Positions 1-9,940 of a DNA stretch of 64,000 nucleotides are shown in pieces. A model generated the notes under the pieces. It was not told where the DNA came from, did no database searches, and saw only the letters and a program-made list of their open reading frames with translations. The stretch spans positions 744,001 through 808,000 of the forward strand of contig NZ_CP126257.1 of assembly GCF_003234175.2 (NCBI RefSeq). The letters are read 5' to 3'. How positions within the stretch are numbered: the stretch's first letter is position 1; each line of letters begins with the position of its first letter. Origin of the DNA: Curtobacterium sp. MCSS17_007. GTDB taxonomy: Bacteria > Actinomycetota > Actinomycetes > Actinomycetales > Microbacteriaceae. Position numbers and translations under genes: made by a program.

Positions 1-1116
1 CCCGTCGTCGAGGACGCCGCACGCCTGCACTCGGGCCTCGGTGGCGACAACGAGAAGCTGGCGTTCGCCGTCATGCGCCGTGGGCTCACCACGGACGACC
101 TGCAGCAGGCGCAGGCACCGCTCGACCTCGCCGACCTCGGCCTGCGCTTCGACCTGACGGTCCCGCTCGCCCGCTTCTACGCCTCGCACCGCGCTGAGCT
201 CCCCTCGGTGTTCCGCGCGGTGCAGATCGCCCCGGTCTGGCGTGCCGAGCGACCGCAGAAGGGTCGCTACCGCCAGTTCGTGCAGTGCGACATCGACATC
301 CTCGGTGAGCCGGGTCAGCTCGCCGAGATCGAGTTGATCGGTGCCACGACCGCTGCCCTCGACGCACTCGGCATCGCCGACACGACCATCCGGATCAACG
401 ACCGTCGGATCCTCCTGGCGCTGCTCGCGTCGTGGGGGATCACCGACCCGACCGCGGCCGACCGGGCCCTCATCACCGTCGACAAGCTCGACAAGATCGG
501 GCCCGACGGGGTGGCCGCCGAGCTGCGCGACACCGTCGGAACCGAGCTGCCCGGGCTCGAGGACACGATCCGAGCGCTCGAGGCGGCGGACTGGACGAGC
601 GTCGTCGGAGCACCGTGGCTCGACGCCGAGGCGTTCGACGACCTGCTCCGCCTGCGTGCGGCCCTGCCCGACGTCGACCTGCGCTTCGACCCGACGCTCG
701 TGCGCGGCATGGGGTACTACACGGGCACGATCTTCGAGGTCGCGCACCCCGACTTCGGCTACAGCCTCGGCGGTGGTGGTCGCTACGACGGCATGATCGG
801 TCGCTTCCTCGGGCAGGACGTCCCCGCGGTCGGGTTCTCGCTCGGTTTCGAGCGCCTGGTCGACCTCGTGACGCTGCCCGAGTCGGCCGAGTCGGACGCC
901 GTCGTGCTCCTCCACGACAAGGACGTCGACCCGGTTCGTCTCGCCGCGCTGAAGACCGAGGCCCTTGCCACGCACCGTCGCGTGCGGCTCGAGCGCCGGC
1001 CGAAGAACACCAAGAACCTGCTCGCCTCGCTCGCCGACCAGGGCTTCGCCGCCTTCGCGAGCGTGCGTGCCGACACCGAGACCCTGGAGGGTGTCGAGTT
1101 CCGCCCCCTGGCGTGA
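1..1116 (+). CDS. hisS: Histidyl-tRNA synthetase, 3' part
   Basis: Class II aminoacyl-tRNA synthetase that charges tRNA-His in the cytosol. The frame is open from base 1, so about 371 C-terminal residues are present and the N-terminus lies outside the window. Visible are the motif 2 stretch (RAERP followed by RYRQFVQCDID), the histidine-specific LVRGMGYYTGTIFEV segment and motif 3 (GGGRYDGMIGRF, then GFSLGFERL), followed by a compact anticodon-binding domain. It lies about 100 bp upstream of eno. There is no clear terminator between them, but eno has its own -10-like element. Confidence 0.96.
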   Translation, partial: PVVEDAARLHSGLGGDNEKLAFAVMRRGLTTDDLQQAQAPLDLADLGLRFDLTVPLARFYASHRAELPSVFRAVQIAPVWRAERPQKGRYRQFVQCDIDILGEPGQLAEIELIGATTAALDALGIADTTIRINDRRILLALLASWGITDPTAADRALITVDKLDKIGPDGVAAELRDTVGTELPGLEDTIRALEAADWTSVVGAPWLDAEAFDDLLRLRAALPDVDLRFDPTLVRGMGYYTGTIFEVAHPDFGYSLGGGGRYDGMIGRFLGQDVPAVGFSLGFERLVDLVTLPESAESDAVVLLHDKDVDPVRLAALKTEALATHRRVRLERRPKNTKNLLASLADQGFAAFASVRADTETLEGVEFRPLA

Positions 1117-1166
1117 ACTCCTGCACCACCGACGTCATCCTCGGCGAGCCGGAGCCCGCGCCTCGG

Positions 1167-2498
<1,332 letters not shown>

Positions 2499-2516
2499 GT
2501 CGCACCCGCACCACCA

Positions 2517-2552
2517 CGAGACGCCGTCCTCCTCCGGGAGGGCGGCGTCTCG
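2517..2552 (+). terminator. Hairpin downstream of eno
   Basis: Inverted repeat with a 9-bp outer stem (CGAGACGCC / GGCGTCTCG) and further inner pairing, starting 19 nt after the eno stop. There is no clear T-tract, as usual in high-GC actinobacteria. A likely intrinsic terminator for eno. Confidence 0.7.
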
Positions 2553-2623
2553 CCGTTCCCGGGTGCTGCCGCCGCCGGGACCGCCGCTGCCGAACGGCCA
2601 CGATCCGTCACGCTCACGGGCGC

Positions 2624-2800
2624 GGCCCGACCGACTTCGCCCGCTCGGCAGACGTGAGCGGCGAGCCCTGCCCGATGGGCATCCGGCCCGCCTGGTCAGC
2701 CACAGGCCCGCCCCGAGACCGAGCGGGCACGACCGGCGACGCTCGCCGCAGAGGCCCGACAGATTCCGCCCGCTCGCCGGGGGTGAGCGGCGAGTCCCGC
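2624..2800. repeat. Pair of imperfect 48-bp direct repeats
   Basis: Copies at 2624-2671 and 2753-2800 align without gaps with about 9 mismatches in 48 positions and share the core GTGAGCGGCGAG. They sit in the 455-bp non-coding gap between eno and the FtsB-like gene, with no reading frame I trust. Function unknown: duplicated regulatory sites, or remnants of an extragenic repeat family. Confidence 0.6.
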
Positions 2801-2836
2801 TCGCTCGACGCGCCGCGGCCGGACCAGCCACCGGGC

Positions 2837-2870
2837 GGGAGGCGCGTGACGGCCGTGCACCGCGCCTCCC
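2837..2870. repeat. GGGAGGCGCG hairpin, family member
   Basis: A 10-bp stem (GGGAGGCGCG at 2837-2846, CGCGCCTCCC at 2861-2870) around a 14-nt loop, inside the eno/ftsB-like gap. The stem sequence recurs at 7361, 18691, 23341 and 46813, so this belongs to the window-wide hairpin family. Here it is not directly at a gene end. Confidence 0.6.
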
Positions 2871-2953
2871 GGCCGCTGGGAGGGTGCCGAACGACGCGTG
2901 CCGGTCCGCGTGCCGAGCCGCACGTCGGAGCGACACCGGGTTATCGTCGAGAC

Positions 2954-3511
2954 GTGCCCAGCCAGAAGCCCCGCGTCCGCCGCGTCCCCGTGGCCATGCC
3001 GGAGACCGGCGCGCACGAGCAGCCCTGGTACCGGTCGATCCGGTTCTCGGGCTTCAGCCTGCTCATGCTCGGCATCATCGTGCTGTTCGTGGTCGTGCTC
3101 GCGCCCTCGCTGCGCACCCTCATCCAGCAGCAGGAGCAGATCGCCCAGCAGCAGCGCGAGGTCGCCGCGCAGAAGGCCGACGTCACGCAGAAGGAGCACG
3201 ACGTCGCGCGGTGGGACGACCCCGCCTACATCGAGGCGCAGGCCCGTGACCGGCTGCTCTACGTCTACCCGGGCGAGGAGAGCTACCTCGTGATGGGTGC
3301 GGAGCGCGCGGAGGGGTCCGACCGGGCCGAGACCGACTCCGGCAGCCCGGTGAGCTCGCGCGTGCAGACGCCGAAGGTGGACTGGGTGCAGGCGATGCTG
3401 TCCAGCGTGCTGCAGTCCGGCCTGACCGACAAGAGCACCGAGGAGCTCGTCGCTCCGGACGTCTCCGGTACCGGCGACCCGACGGGCGCGGCCACCGGCG
3501 ACACGAAGTAG
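2954..3511 (+). CDS. FtsB/DivIC-family septum formation protein
   Basis: About 185-aa single-pass membrane protein of the septum formation initiator family, expected to act with FtsL/FtsQ-type partners in the divisome. A basic N-terminus is followed by one membrane segment (about residues 30-52, SGFSLLMLGIIVLFVVVLAP) and a heptad-rich coiled coil (IQQQEQIAQQQREVAAQKADV), then the conserved WDDPAYIEAQARDRLLYVYPGE block. The tail is Ser/Thr/Gly-rich. The GTG at 2954 follows TATCGT (2942-2947) by 6 nt with no Shine-Dalgarno, so I chose it as a leaderless start. The eno - ftsB-like - DUF501 order is conserved in actinobacteria. Confidence 0.88.
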   Translation: MPSQKPRVRRVPVAMPETGAHEQPWYRSIRFSGFSLLMLGIIVLFVVVLAPSLRTLIQQQEQIAQQQREVAAQKADVTQKEHDVARWDDPAYIEAQARDRLLYVYPGEESYLVMGAERAEGSDRAETDSGSPVSSRVQTPKVDWVQAMLSSVLQSGLTDKSTEELVAPDVSGTGDPTGAATGDTK

Positions 3512-3546
3512 GTCCGCGCGCGCGACTCGGGTAGGCTCACGTGCCC

Positions 3547-4095
3547 GTGACGACCCCTCCCTTCGACCCGCCGTCCGACCGCGACATCCAGGTCGTCTCG
3601 GCGCAGCTCGGGCGACCGGCCCGCGACGTCGTCGGGATCGCGGCACGGTGCGTCTGCGGCAACCCGACCGTCGTGTCCACGAAGCCCCGACTCGGCAACG
3701 GCACCCCGTTCCCGACGCTCTACTACCTGTGCCACCCCGCCGCCACCGCGGCCGTGAGCACCCTCGAGGCGAACCACGTCATGCCCGAGCTCGCGGCGCT
3801 GCTCGAGGACGAGACCGTCGCGGCGCAGTACCGCGCGGCCCACGAGTCCTACCTGGCGGACCGCGAGTCGATCGAGCACGTCGACGAGATCGACGGCATC
3901 AGCGCGGGCGGCATGCCCACCCGCGTGAAGTGCCTGCACGCGCTCGTCGGCCACGCCCTCGCAGCCGGCCCCGGCGTCAACCCCATCGGCGACCTCGCGC
4001 TCGAGCGCGCGACCTGGTCGCCCTCCCGGTGTGAGTGCCGGGCGTATGATGGCACGGCAGACGCTGGAGTCGGGGCGGGTGGCGGCGAAGTCTGA
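3547..4095 (+). CDS. DUF501 family protein
   Basis: Conserved actinobacterial protein of about 182 residues, of unknown biochemical role. The family-typical block RCVCGNPTVVSTKPRLGNGTP is present, with an invariant-looking Cys pair, then YYLCHP, and a second part with RVKCLHALVGHALA. I place the start at GTG 3547, 9 nt after a TAGGCT hexamer (3532-3537). GTG 3541 in the same frame is an alternative adding two residues. The gene runs in the same direction as the FtsB-like gene, 35 bp apart, and its 3' end contains a TATGAT (4045-4050) that probably serves the next gene. Confidence 0.88.
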   Translation: MTTPPFDPPSDRDIQVVSAQLGRPARDVVGIAARCVCGNPTVVSTKPRLGNGTPFPTLYYLCHPAATAAVSTLEANHVMPELAALLEDETVAAQYRAAHESYLADRESIEHVDEIDGISAGGMPTRVKCLHALVGHALAAGPGVNPIGDLALERATWSPSRCECRAYDGTADAGVGAGGGEV

Positions 4096-4142
4096 CCAGC
4101 CTCCCGGCAAGCCATCACCCCACTCCAAGGAGATCATCCCCC

Positions 4143-5615
4143 GTGCCCAAGATCCTCGTCGTCGGCGGCGGCTACGCCGGTTTCTACACCGCCTGGAAGC
4201 TCGAGAAGCACCTTCGCCAGGGCGAAGCCGAGGTCGTCATGGTGGACCCGCTGCCCTACATGACGTACCAGCCGTTCCTCCCCGAGGTCGCCGCCGGTTC
4301 GATCGAGCCGCGTCACGCGGTCGTGTCGCACCGTCGTCACCTCAAGAAGACCCGCGTGGTCACGGCCAAGGTCACCAAGGTCGACCACGCCACGAAGACC
4401 GCGACCATCACCCCGGCCGAGGGCGAGGCGTGGGAGGAGTCCTACGACCAGATCGTCATGACCGCCGGTGCCGTCTCGCGCACCTTCCCGATCCCGGGCG
4501 TCGCGGACGAGGCCATCGGCCTCAAGACGATCGAGGAAGCGGCCGCGATCCGCGACAAGATCCTCACGAACTTCCACAAGGCGGCGAACCTGCCGGCCGG
4601 TCCCGAGCGCGACCGCCTGCTCACCGTCGTCGTTGTCGGCGGCGGCTTCGCCGGCATCGAGGTCTTCGCCGAGCTCCGCTCGTTCGCGTCCGACCTGCTG
4701 AAGAGCTACCCGGAGCTCTCCTTCGACGACACGCACTTCCACCTGGTCGAGGCGATGGGCCGCATCATGCCCGAGGTCTCGCTCGAGACGTCGCACTGGG
4801 TGCTGCAGAACCTCGCGTCCCGCGGTGCGATCGTGCACCTCGAGACCCAGCTCGCCTCGGCCGAGGGCGGCGTGTGCCAGCTCAAGGCGAAGGACGAGTC
4901 GATCGAGACGATCGAGTCCGACCTCATCGTCTGGACCGCCGGCGTGATGGCGAACCCGATGGTCAAGGGCACCGACTTCCCGCTCGAGCAGCGCGGCCGG
5001 ATCCGCGTGCAGCCCGACCTCCGCGTGGTCGACGACGAGGGCGTGGTCGCCGATGCGTGGGCCTGCGGTGACGTCGCGGCCGTGCCGGACCTGACCGGTG
5101 GCGGTGTCGGTGGCTTCTGCGTGCCGAACGCCCAGCACGCGGTGCGCCAGGCCAAGCAGCTCGCCAAGAACCTGACCGCGGTCATCCGTGGCGAGGCGAC
5201 GACCGACTACAAGCACGAGAACCTCGGCGCCGTCGCGGGCCTCGGTCTCGGAACCGGCGTGTTCCAGTCCGGCAAGTTCGCGATGAAGGGCTTCCTCGCC
5301 TGGGGTGCGCACCGCGGTTACCACGGTCTGGCGATGCCGTCGTGGGAGCGCAAGTGGCGCGTCATCGGCGACTGGGTGGGCGGCTTCTTCCTCGGCCGCG
5401 ACATCGCGTCGCTCGACGACCGTGAGACCCCGCGCGCCGCGTTCGAGGCCTTCGCGTCGCGTCCGAAGCCCGCGGTCGAGGCGCCGGCACCCGCAGCGGC
5501 GCAGGCTCCCGCCGAGGGGCAGCCGGCTGACGCCGCCGGCCCGGCGTACGCCACCCCGGCCGAGGACGTCTCGAAGGACGCCGCCCCGGTCGCGGCTCCT
5601 GCCGACGCCAAGTAG
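4143..5615 (+). CDS. ndh: Type II NADH dehydrogenase (NAD(P)/FAD-dependent oxidoreductase)
   Basis: Flavoprotein of 490 residues that is expected to pass electrons from NADH to menaquinone at the inner face of the membrane without proton pumping. The N-terminus has the FAD dinucleotide fold (ILVVGGGYAGFYTAWKL), and a second Rossmann motif lies near residue 160 (VVVVGGGFAGIEV). Further signatures are the WTAGVMANP segment and the AWACGDVAAVPD FAD-binding block near residue 310. The last 60 residues are an Ala/Pro-rich low-complexity tail. The GTG start is fixed by AAGGAGA about 7 nt upstream. A TATGAT at 4045-4050 would give a leader of about 85 nt. A strong terminator follows. Confidence 0.92.
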   Translation: MPKILVVGGGYAGFYTAWKLEKHLRQGEAEVVMVDPLPYMTYQPFLPEVAAGSIEPRHAVVSHRRHLKKTRVVTAKVTKVDHATKTATITPAEGEAWEESYDQIVMTAGAVSRTFPIPGVADEAIGLKTIEEAAAIRDKILTNFHKAANLPAGPERDRLLTVVVVGGGFAGIEVFAELRSFASDLLKSYPELSFDDTHFHLVEAMGRIMPEVSLETSHWVLQNLASRGAIVHLETQLASAEGGVCQLKAKDESIETIESDLIVWTAGVMANPMVKGTDFPLEQRGRIRVQPDLRVVDDEGVVADAWACGDVAAVPDLTGGGVGGFCVPNAQHAVRQAKQLAKNLTAVIRGEATTDYKHENLGAVAGLGLGTGVFQSGKFAMKGFLAWGAHRGYHGLAMPSWERKWRVIGDWVGGFFLGRDIASLDDRETPRAAFEAFASRPKPAVEAPAPAAAQAPAEGQPADAAGPAYATPAEDVSKDAAPVAAPADAK

Positions 5616-5629
5616 GCATCCGCTCCTCA

Positions 5630-5666
5630 CGAGAGGCGGTCACCCCGGCGGGGTGACCGCCTCTCG
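5630..5666 (+). terminator. Perfect 17-bp hairpin after ndh
   Basis: CGAGAGGCGGTCACCCC (5630-5646) pairs perfectly with 5650-5666 around a GGC loop. It lies between the ndh stop and the tRNA promoter, so it is the ndh terminator. Confidence 0.85.
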
Positions 5667-5689
5667 GCGTCGGTAGGCTGTTGCGGCCG

Positions 5690-5763
5690 GCCCCCGTGGC
5701 CCAATCGGTAGAGGCATGCGACTTAAAATCGCCGAGTTGTGGGTTCGAGTCCCACCGGGGGTA
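5690..5763 (+). tRNA. tRNA with anticodon UAA (Leu), short variable loop
   Basis: A 74-nt cloverleaf: acceptor stem GCCCCCG/CGGGGGT (first pair G-U), D stem GCC/GGC with a CAATCGGTAGA loop, anticodon stem TGCGA/TCGCC (outermost pair mismatched), anticodon loop CTTAAAA (anticodon TAA), T arm GTGGG-TTCGAGT-CCCAC and discriminator A. The variable region is only GAGTT, whereas bacterial tRNA-Leu normally has a long variable arm. A TAGGCT -10 lies at 5674-5679. CCA is not encoded. The anticodon reads UUA; charging with leucine is inferred from the anticodon and A73. Confidence 0.85.
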
Positions 5764-5976
5764 CCGAGCGCACCGGCCCGGCGCCGGCCGCGCCGTCAGC
5801 ACCGGACGGACGTCGGGCATCGGCTGCGCACCCGGTACCGGCCTGGAGGCGCGCCCCGCCGGCGACCTGCACCACGCGACCCAGGAGTGGTCGCCCGGAG
5901 CGACAGTGATCGGCCGAGGATCAGGGGGAGCACGGTCGCTTTCGCGCACCACTCGCGGGACCCCTACGATCGTCCC

Positions 5977-7305
5977 GTGGTCGGACTCGGAAGCGCCCTC
6001 GCGAACCTGCGCAACGCGCTCAACCGCCCGGAGGCGCACGTCGAGGTCGTCGACGGCGAGACCGTCCCCGTCGGCATGCTCCTCGGCACGCTCGGCGCCC
6101 TGCTGCTCGACGCCGGCAGCTCCGTCACCGACGTCCGGTCGGCGCTCGAGAAGGCGCGTGACGCGTCCGGTGTCGGCCCGACCCTCGCCATCGGTGTCCT
6201 GCCGGCCCTCGTGATGGTGAGCGAGGTGGCCACCGGCGCCGCCACCATCGTGAACGCCGAGGGCGTCGAACTCTCGTCGCGCCAGGCCGCCCGGGCGAAC
6301 CGGCTCGTGCTCGGACTCGAGCGCGGGTCGATCGCCCTCGCCGAGATCCCCGCGCGCGTCCGGGCGATCCGCGCCGGCACGACGCCGCCGCCCGCCCTGC
6401 CGTGGATCACCGGCAACGCCCTGACCTCGGTGGGCCTGGCAGTCGTGTTCCGCTGCCCCTGGTGGGCCATCGTGCTCGCCCTCGTGGTCGGGGCCCTGGT
6501 CGGCGTGCTCAGCCTGGTGCTCCGCCGCTTCCGCGAGGCCGTGGCGATCATCCCGTTCCTCGCCGCCTTCATGTCGACGACGGTCGTCGGCCTCGTCGCC
6601 GCCGGCACCGGGTTCGACCACGTCCCGCTCTTCGCGGTGTGCGCCCCGGTCGCGGTCTTCGTGCCCGGCGCCCTCATCACGAACGCGCTGCTCGAGCTGA
6701 CCGCGGCGGACATCGTCACCGGGGCCTCGCGGCTCGTGCAGGGGCTCATCATGCTCGGGTTCATGGCGGCCGGCATCGGTGCCGGGAGCGCCCTCACCGG
6801 TCTCCGGGTCGACCCGTCGTCCGCGGCACTCGTCGGCGAGGTCGCCGGCGTCGGCACGCTGCGCGGCGGCTGGGAGGCCGTGCCCTCCTACTGGGTCTCG
6901 TGGGTCGCGGTGGTCGGCCTGGCGGTCGGCCTCGGGCTCGTGTTCCGTTCCGGGAGGCGGCTGACGGTCGTCTCCGTGGCGGTCATGGTCAGCGCGTACG
7001 CCGTGGTGAGCGGGACGACGCCGCTGTGGGGCAGCGTGGTCGCCACGGGAGCGGCTGCGGCACTGCTGTTCGTCGCGACGCGGTTGCTGGAGCGGCTGGT
7101 CCCGGTGATCCCGGCAACGGTGTCGTTCTTCCCCGCGTTCCTGCTGCTCGTCCCGGGAACGGTCGGGCTCGTGGCCGTGGCGACCTTCGACCCGGTGGCA
7201 CTCGCGACGCCGCTGGCGACCTTCGTCAGCCTGTGCATCGGCACGAAGATCGGCGGGCTGCTGCCCGGTCTCTTCCGCCGGAACGTGCCGCACCGCGCAC
7301 ACTGA
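5977..7305 (+). CDS. ThrE-family threonine/serine exporter
   Basis: Integral membrane protein of 442 residues of the threonine/serine exporter family, combining an N-terminal ThrE domain and a C-terminal ThrE_2-like half. The soluble N-terminal part (to about residue 125) carries the typical LLLDAGSSVTDVRSALEKA and NAEGVELSSRQAARANRLVLGLERG segments. About ten hydrophobic helices follow, including ALPWITGNALTSVGLAVVFR and VAIIPFLAAFMSTTVVGL. The start is GTG 5977, 6 nt after TACGAT (5965-5970) and without a Shine-Dalgarno. A longer upstream frame would read into the tRNA and was rejected. Confidence 0.9.
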   Translation: MVGLGSALANLRNALNRPEAHVEVVDGETVPVGMLLGTLGALLLDAGSSVTDVRSALEKARDASGVGPTLAIGVLPALVMVSEVATGAATIVNAEGVELSSRQAARANRLVLGLERGSIALAEIPARVRAIRAGTTPPPALPWITGNALTSVGLAVVFRCPWWAIVLALVVGALVGVLSLVLRRFREAVAIIPFLAAFMSTTVVGLVAAGTGFDHVPLFAVCAPVAVFVPGALITNALLELTAADIVTGASRLVQGLIMLGFMAAGIGAGSALTGLRVDPSSAALVGEVAGVGTLRGGWEAVPSYWVSWVAVVGLAVGLGLVFRSGRRLTVVSVAVMVSAYAVVSGTTPLWGSVVATGAAAALLFVATRLLERLVPVIPATVSFFPAFLLLVPGTVGLVAVATFDPVALATPLATFVSLCIGTKIGGLLPGLFRRNVPHRAH

Positions 7306-7360
7306 CGAGCAACCGCACTCTGACGAGCAACCGCGCACTGCCGCTGCCGCGACCGACTGT

Positions 7361-7404
7361 CGGACGGGAGGCGCGTGGCGGGCCCGCACCGCGCCTCCCG
7401 TCCG
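7361..7404. terminator. GACGGGAGGCGC-family hairpin after the exporter gene
   Basis: CGGACGGGAGGCGC (7361-7374) pairs perfectly with 7391-7404. It sits between the convergent exporter gene (+) and the Ig-like protein gene (-), so it can terminate both. Same stem family as at 18691, 23341 and 46813. Confidence 0.75.
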
Positions 7405-7444
7405 TCGTCCGGTGTCGCGTGCAGTCCGTCGTCGCTGCCCGCTG

Positions 7445-7486
7445 TCCATTGCTCGGTGCCCATTGCTCGGTGCCCACTGCTCGGTG
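7445..7486. repeat. Three tandem 14-bp repeats
   Basis: Three head-to-tail copies of CCCATTGCTCGGTG (7445-7458, 7459-7472, 7473-7486), the first and third with one change each. They lie in the short gap before the 3' end of the Ig-like protein gene. A shorter CTGACGAGCAACCGC repeat occurs just upstream (about 7302-7335). This looks like local slippage duplication; no function is evident. Confidence 0.8.
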
Positions 7487-7501
7487 AGCAGGTCCCGGTC
7501 G

Positions 7502-9940
7502 TCAGGGCCGGGTCGCGCTGACCCTCGGTCGTGGACGGCGGAGCCACGCCCAGCAGCAGCCCGCTGCGAGGACGCAGAGCCCCGTGGCGACGCCGAGTTC
7601 GGCCGGCGAGGGCGCGACCGGCGCCCGACCACCGGCCACGATCGCGGCGAGGGCGACCGCGCCGACCGTCAGACCGACGTAGCGCCCACGCGCTCCGGCC
7701 ACGAGCACCGCCCCCGCGGAGCCCGGTACCGGGAGCAGCGTCGCGACCAGCGCTCCGACGGCCCCGATGCACAGGGCTGCGGCGAACTCGGCGACGAGCG
7801 TCGACCAGAAACCCGCGCCGTGCACGACGGAGTGCAGCGCCCACCCGGTGGCAGCGACCACGAGCAGGGCGACCGACCGCGCGGTGGCGCTCCGCACCCC
7901 CGTCGCGGCGCTCGACGCCAGGCGCAGCGCCGCGGTGTCGGCTCCCGGGCGGCCGACCGGCACGAGCACGCTGCCGACGACCAGGGCGGGGGAGAGGTCT
8001 CCCGTGCGGGTGAGGACGCACGCCACCAGGGCGGCGAGGACGAGCCAGGGGGAGACGCGGAAGCCGATCGCGCGGTGGTCTGCCCCGGCGGCCCAGCGCA
8101 CGGCGAGGACCACCGCGGCCGTCGTGACCGCCGCCCCGAGCAGCACCGCGATGCCGAGGCGGACGTACCGGGCCTCGAGGGCGACACCGACGCCGAGCAC
8201 CGTGGTCGTGCCGACGATGCCCACGCCGATCGCGGCCGCGGCCCAGGTCGGCAGGACGTCGTCGCCGAGTCGACGCTCGGCCCGCGAGCGGTTGCGGCCG
8301 AGGAGCGCGGTGACCGGGTTGCGGAGCCGACCGTGGACCGCGGCGCCGAAGAGGGCGAGCGGAGCCGCGACGAGCACGAGGAAGCCGGCTGCGACGCCGG
8401 TGGCGAGGAGGACGGTGCTCCAGGAGAACGACGCCTGGATGGTCGGGACGCCGTGGTCGAAGGCGGTGCCGGCCGTCCAGTCGCCCGCCGGGCCGGACCA
8501 GTCCGGCAGGCCGCGGCCGCCTCCACCCGTGCCCGAACCGCCGGCACCCGCGGCACCGCCGGTGTCCCCGGAGCCGCCGGCGGTCGAGCCGTCGGCGCCC
8601 GGTCCGCCGCTGCCCGCGCTCGATCCGGTCCCACCAGGCGTCGCGGGAGCACCGGGACCGGCCGGGGCCGTGGCACCGGGAGCGGCCGTGGTGCCGTTCG
8701 TCGCTCCTCCGGTCGCCGACGCCGTCGCGCCGGACAGCACGACGCGCACCGCTGCGGAGGACCGGGAGGCGTTGCCCGCAGCGTCCTGCTGCATCGCGCT
8801 GACCGTGCGCGCTCCGGCCGCCGCCGTGCCGGAGGTGGTGCAGGCCCACCGGCCGTCGGCACCGACCTCGGACCGGCACACCGGGGACCGGTCGAGGTAC
8901 ACGGTGACGACGGCGCCGGGCTCGCCCGTGCCGCGCACCGTGAAGGGCTGCGCGCGGACCTGCTCGCCGCGGCCGGGTGAACCGACGACGGGGGCAGCGG
9001 GGGCCGTCCGGTCGAGGACCACCGGGCGCGGGGCCGACGGTGCGCTCCGCAGGTCCGAGCGGTACCCGCCGGTCGTGCTCGCGGTCTGGGCCGCGGACAC
9101 CGTGACGCTGCCGTCCCGCGCTCCGTCGCCGGAGAGCGAGACCGTCCACCGGCCGTCGGGCCCCACCGTGGTGGTGTGGACCGTCGACGAGCCGACGACG
9201 GTCAGCGACACCGTCGCGCCGGGCAGGCCGCTGCCGGAGACGGGGCCTGGCGTCGGCCGGTCGGTCGTCACGACCGGGGGCACGACGACGTCCGAGGCCG
9301 GGGCGCTCGACGACCCGAGGGCCGGGTCGCTGCGGTCGGAGACGGTGAAGACCTGCTGGGGTCCGGACCGCACGGTCGCGATGCAGGCCCACGAGCCGTC
9401 GGCGCCGACCGTCGCGGAACACCCGGCGGACCCGGTCGTGGTCGGACCGGTGACGCGGACGAGGTGTCCGGGGGTCCCGAGGCCGTGGAAGCGCACCGTG
9501 CCGGTCGTGACGTCGCCGGGGTCGCTGATCGACGGTCGGACGGCGGGCCGGTCGGACGGCGCCGGACTGGGGGAGCCGGTGCCCGGGGGGAGCGTGCCGA
9601 CCTGCGGGGAGGGCGTCGGTGGCGACGTCTGCTGGGCGCGGGCCGCGTCGCCGTCGGACGGGTCCGCCGCAGTGCGGACGGCGACGGTGCCGGTGGTCGC
9701 GGCTGCGGTGCCGACGCTCGCAGGAGCACCGGGCGCCGTCGCGGTGCCGGCGGGCGGGCCGTCGGCGGTCGCGGTCGCAGCGGAGGCGGTCGGTGCCCCG
9801 AGCAGGACGGCGCCCGTCGCGAGCACGGTCACCAGCACGGCCCTCGTCCACCCGGAGCGCGATCGGGGTCGACGGACACGGCCGTCAGGCCCGACGGCCG
9901 CCTCGTCCACGTTGTCCCCGAGCGTGCTCACCACCTCCAT
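7502..9940 (-). CDS. Ig-like repeat surface protein with C-terminal membrane domain
   Basis: An 812-aa protein. A basic N-terminus and hydrophobic signal (about residues 28-52, ending PTASAATA) precede an extracellular part made of several bacterial Ig-like repeats, each ending in a module like VGADGSWACIATV or VGPDGRWTVSLSG. A Gly/Pro/Thr/Ser-rich linker follows, then about eight membrane helices from roughly residue 500 to the end. The Ig repeats suggest a cell-surface or adhesive role; the membrane half is not recognised. The start ATG 9940 was chosen as the methionine upstream of the signal sequence. It is divergent from the lemA gene. No substrate can be named. Confidence 0.75.
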   Translation of the reverse strand: MEVVSTLGDNVDEAAVGPDGRVRRPRSRSGWTRAVLVTVLATGAVLLGAPTASAATATADGPPAGTATAPGAPASVGTAAATTGTVAVRTAADPSDGDAARAQQTSPPTPSPQVGTLPPGTGSPSPAPSDRPAVRPSISDPGDVTTGTVRFHGLGTPGHLVRVTGPTTTGSAGCSATVGADGSWACIATVRSGPQQVFTVSDRSDPALGSSSAPASDVVVPPVVTTDRPTPGPVSGSGLPGATVSLTVVGSSTVHTTTVGPDGRWTVSLSGDGARDGSVTVSAAQTASTTGGYRSDLRSAPSAPRPVVLDRTAPAAPVVGSPGRGEQVRAQPFTVRGTGEPGAVVTVYLDRSPVCRSEVGADGRWACTTSGTAAAGARTVSAMQQDAAGNASRSSAAVRVVLSGATASATGGATNGTTAAPGATAPAGPGAPATPGGTGSSAGSGGPGADGSTAGGSGDTGGAAGAGGSGTGGGGRGLPDWSGPAGDWTAGTAFDHGVPTIQASFSWSTVLLATGVAAGFLVLVAAPLALFGAAVHGRLRNPVTALLGRNRSRAERRLGDDVLPTWAAAAIGVGIVGTTTVLGVGVALEARYVRLGIAVLLGAAVTTAAVVLAVRWAAGADHRAIGFRVSPWLVLAALVACVLTRTGDLSPALVVGSVLVPVGRPGADTAALRLASSAATGVRSATARSVALLVVAATGWALHSVVHGAGFWSTLVAEFAAALCIGAVGALVATLLPVPGSAGAVLVAGARGRYVGLTVGAVALAAIVAGGRAPVAPSPAELGVATGLCVLAAGCCWAWLRRPRPRVSATRP

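Noticed and set aside
5690..5763. A hidden long variable arm in the tRNA
   Set aside because: The T stem GTGGG/CCCAC and the anticodon stem leave only five bases between them; no alternative folding gives a class II arm without breaking the T arm.
7445..7486. CRISPR-like or operator array
   Set aside because: Three contiguous 14-bp copies without spacers or palindromic symmetry, next to a terminator; most likely slippage.
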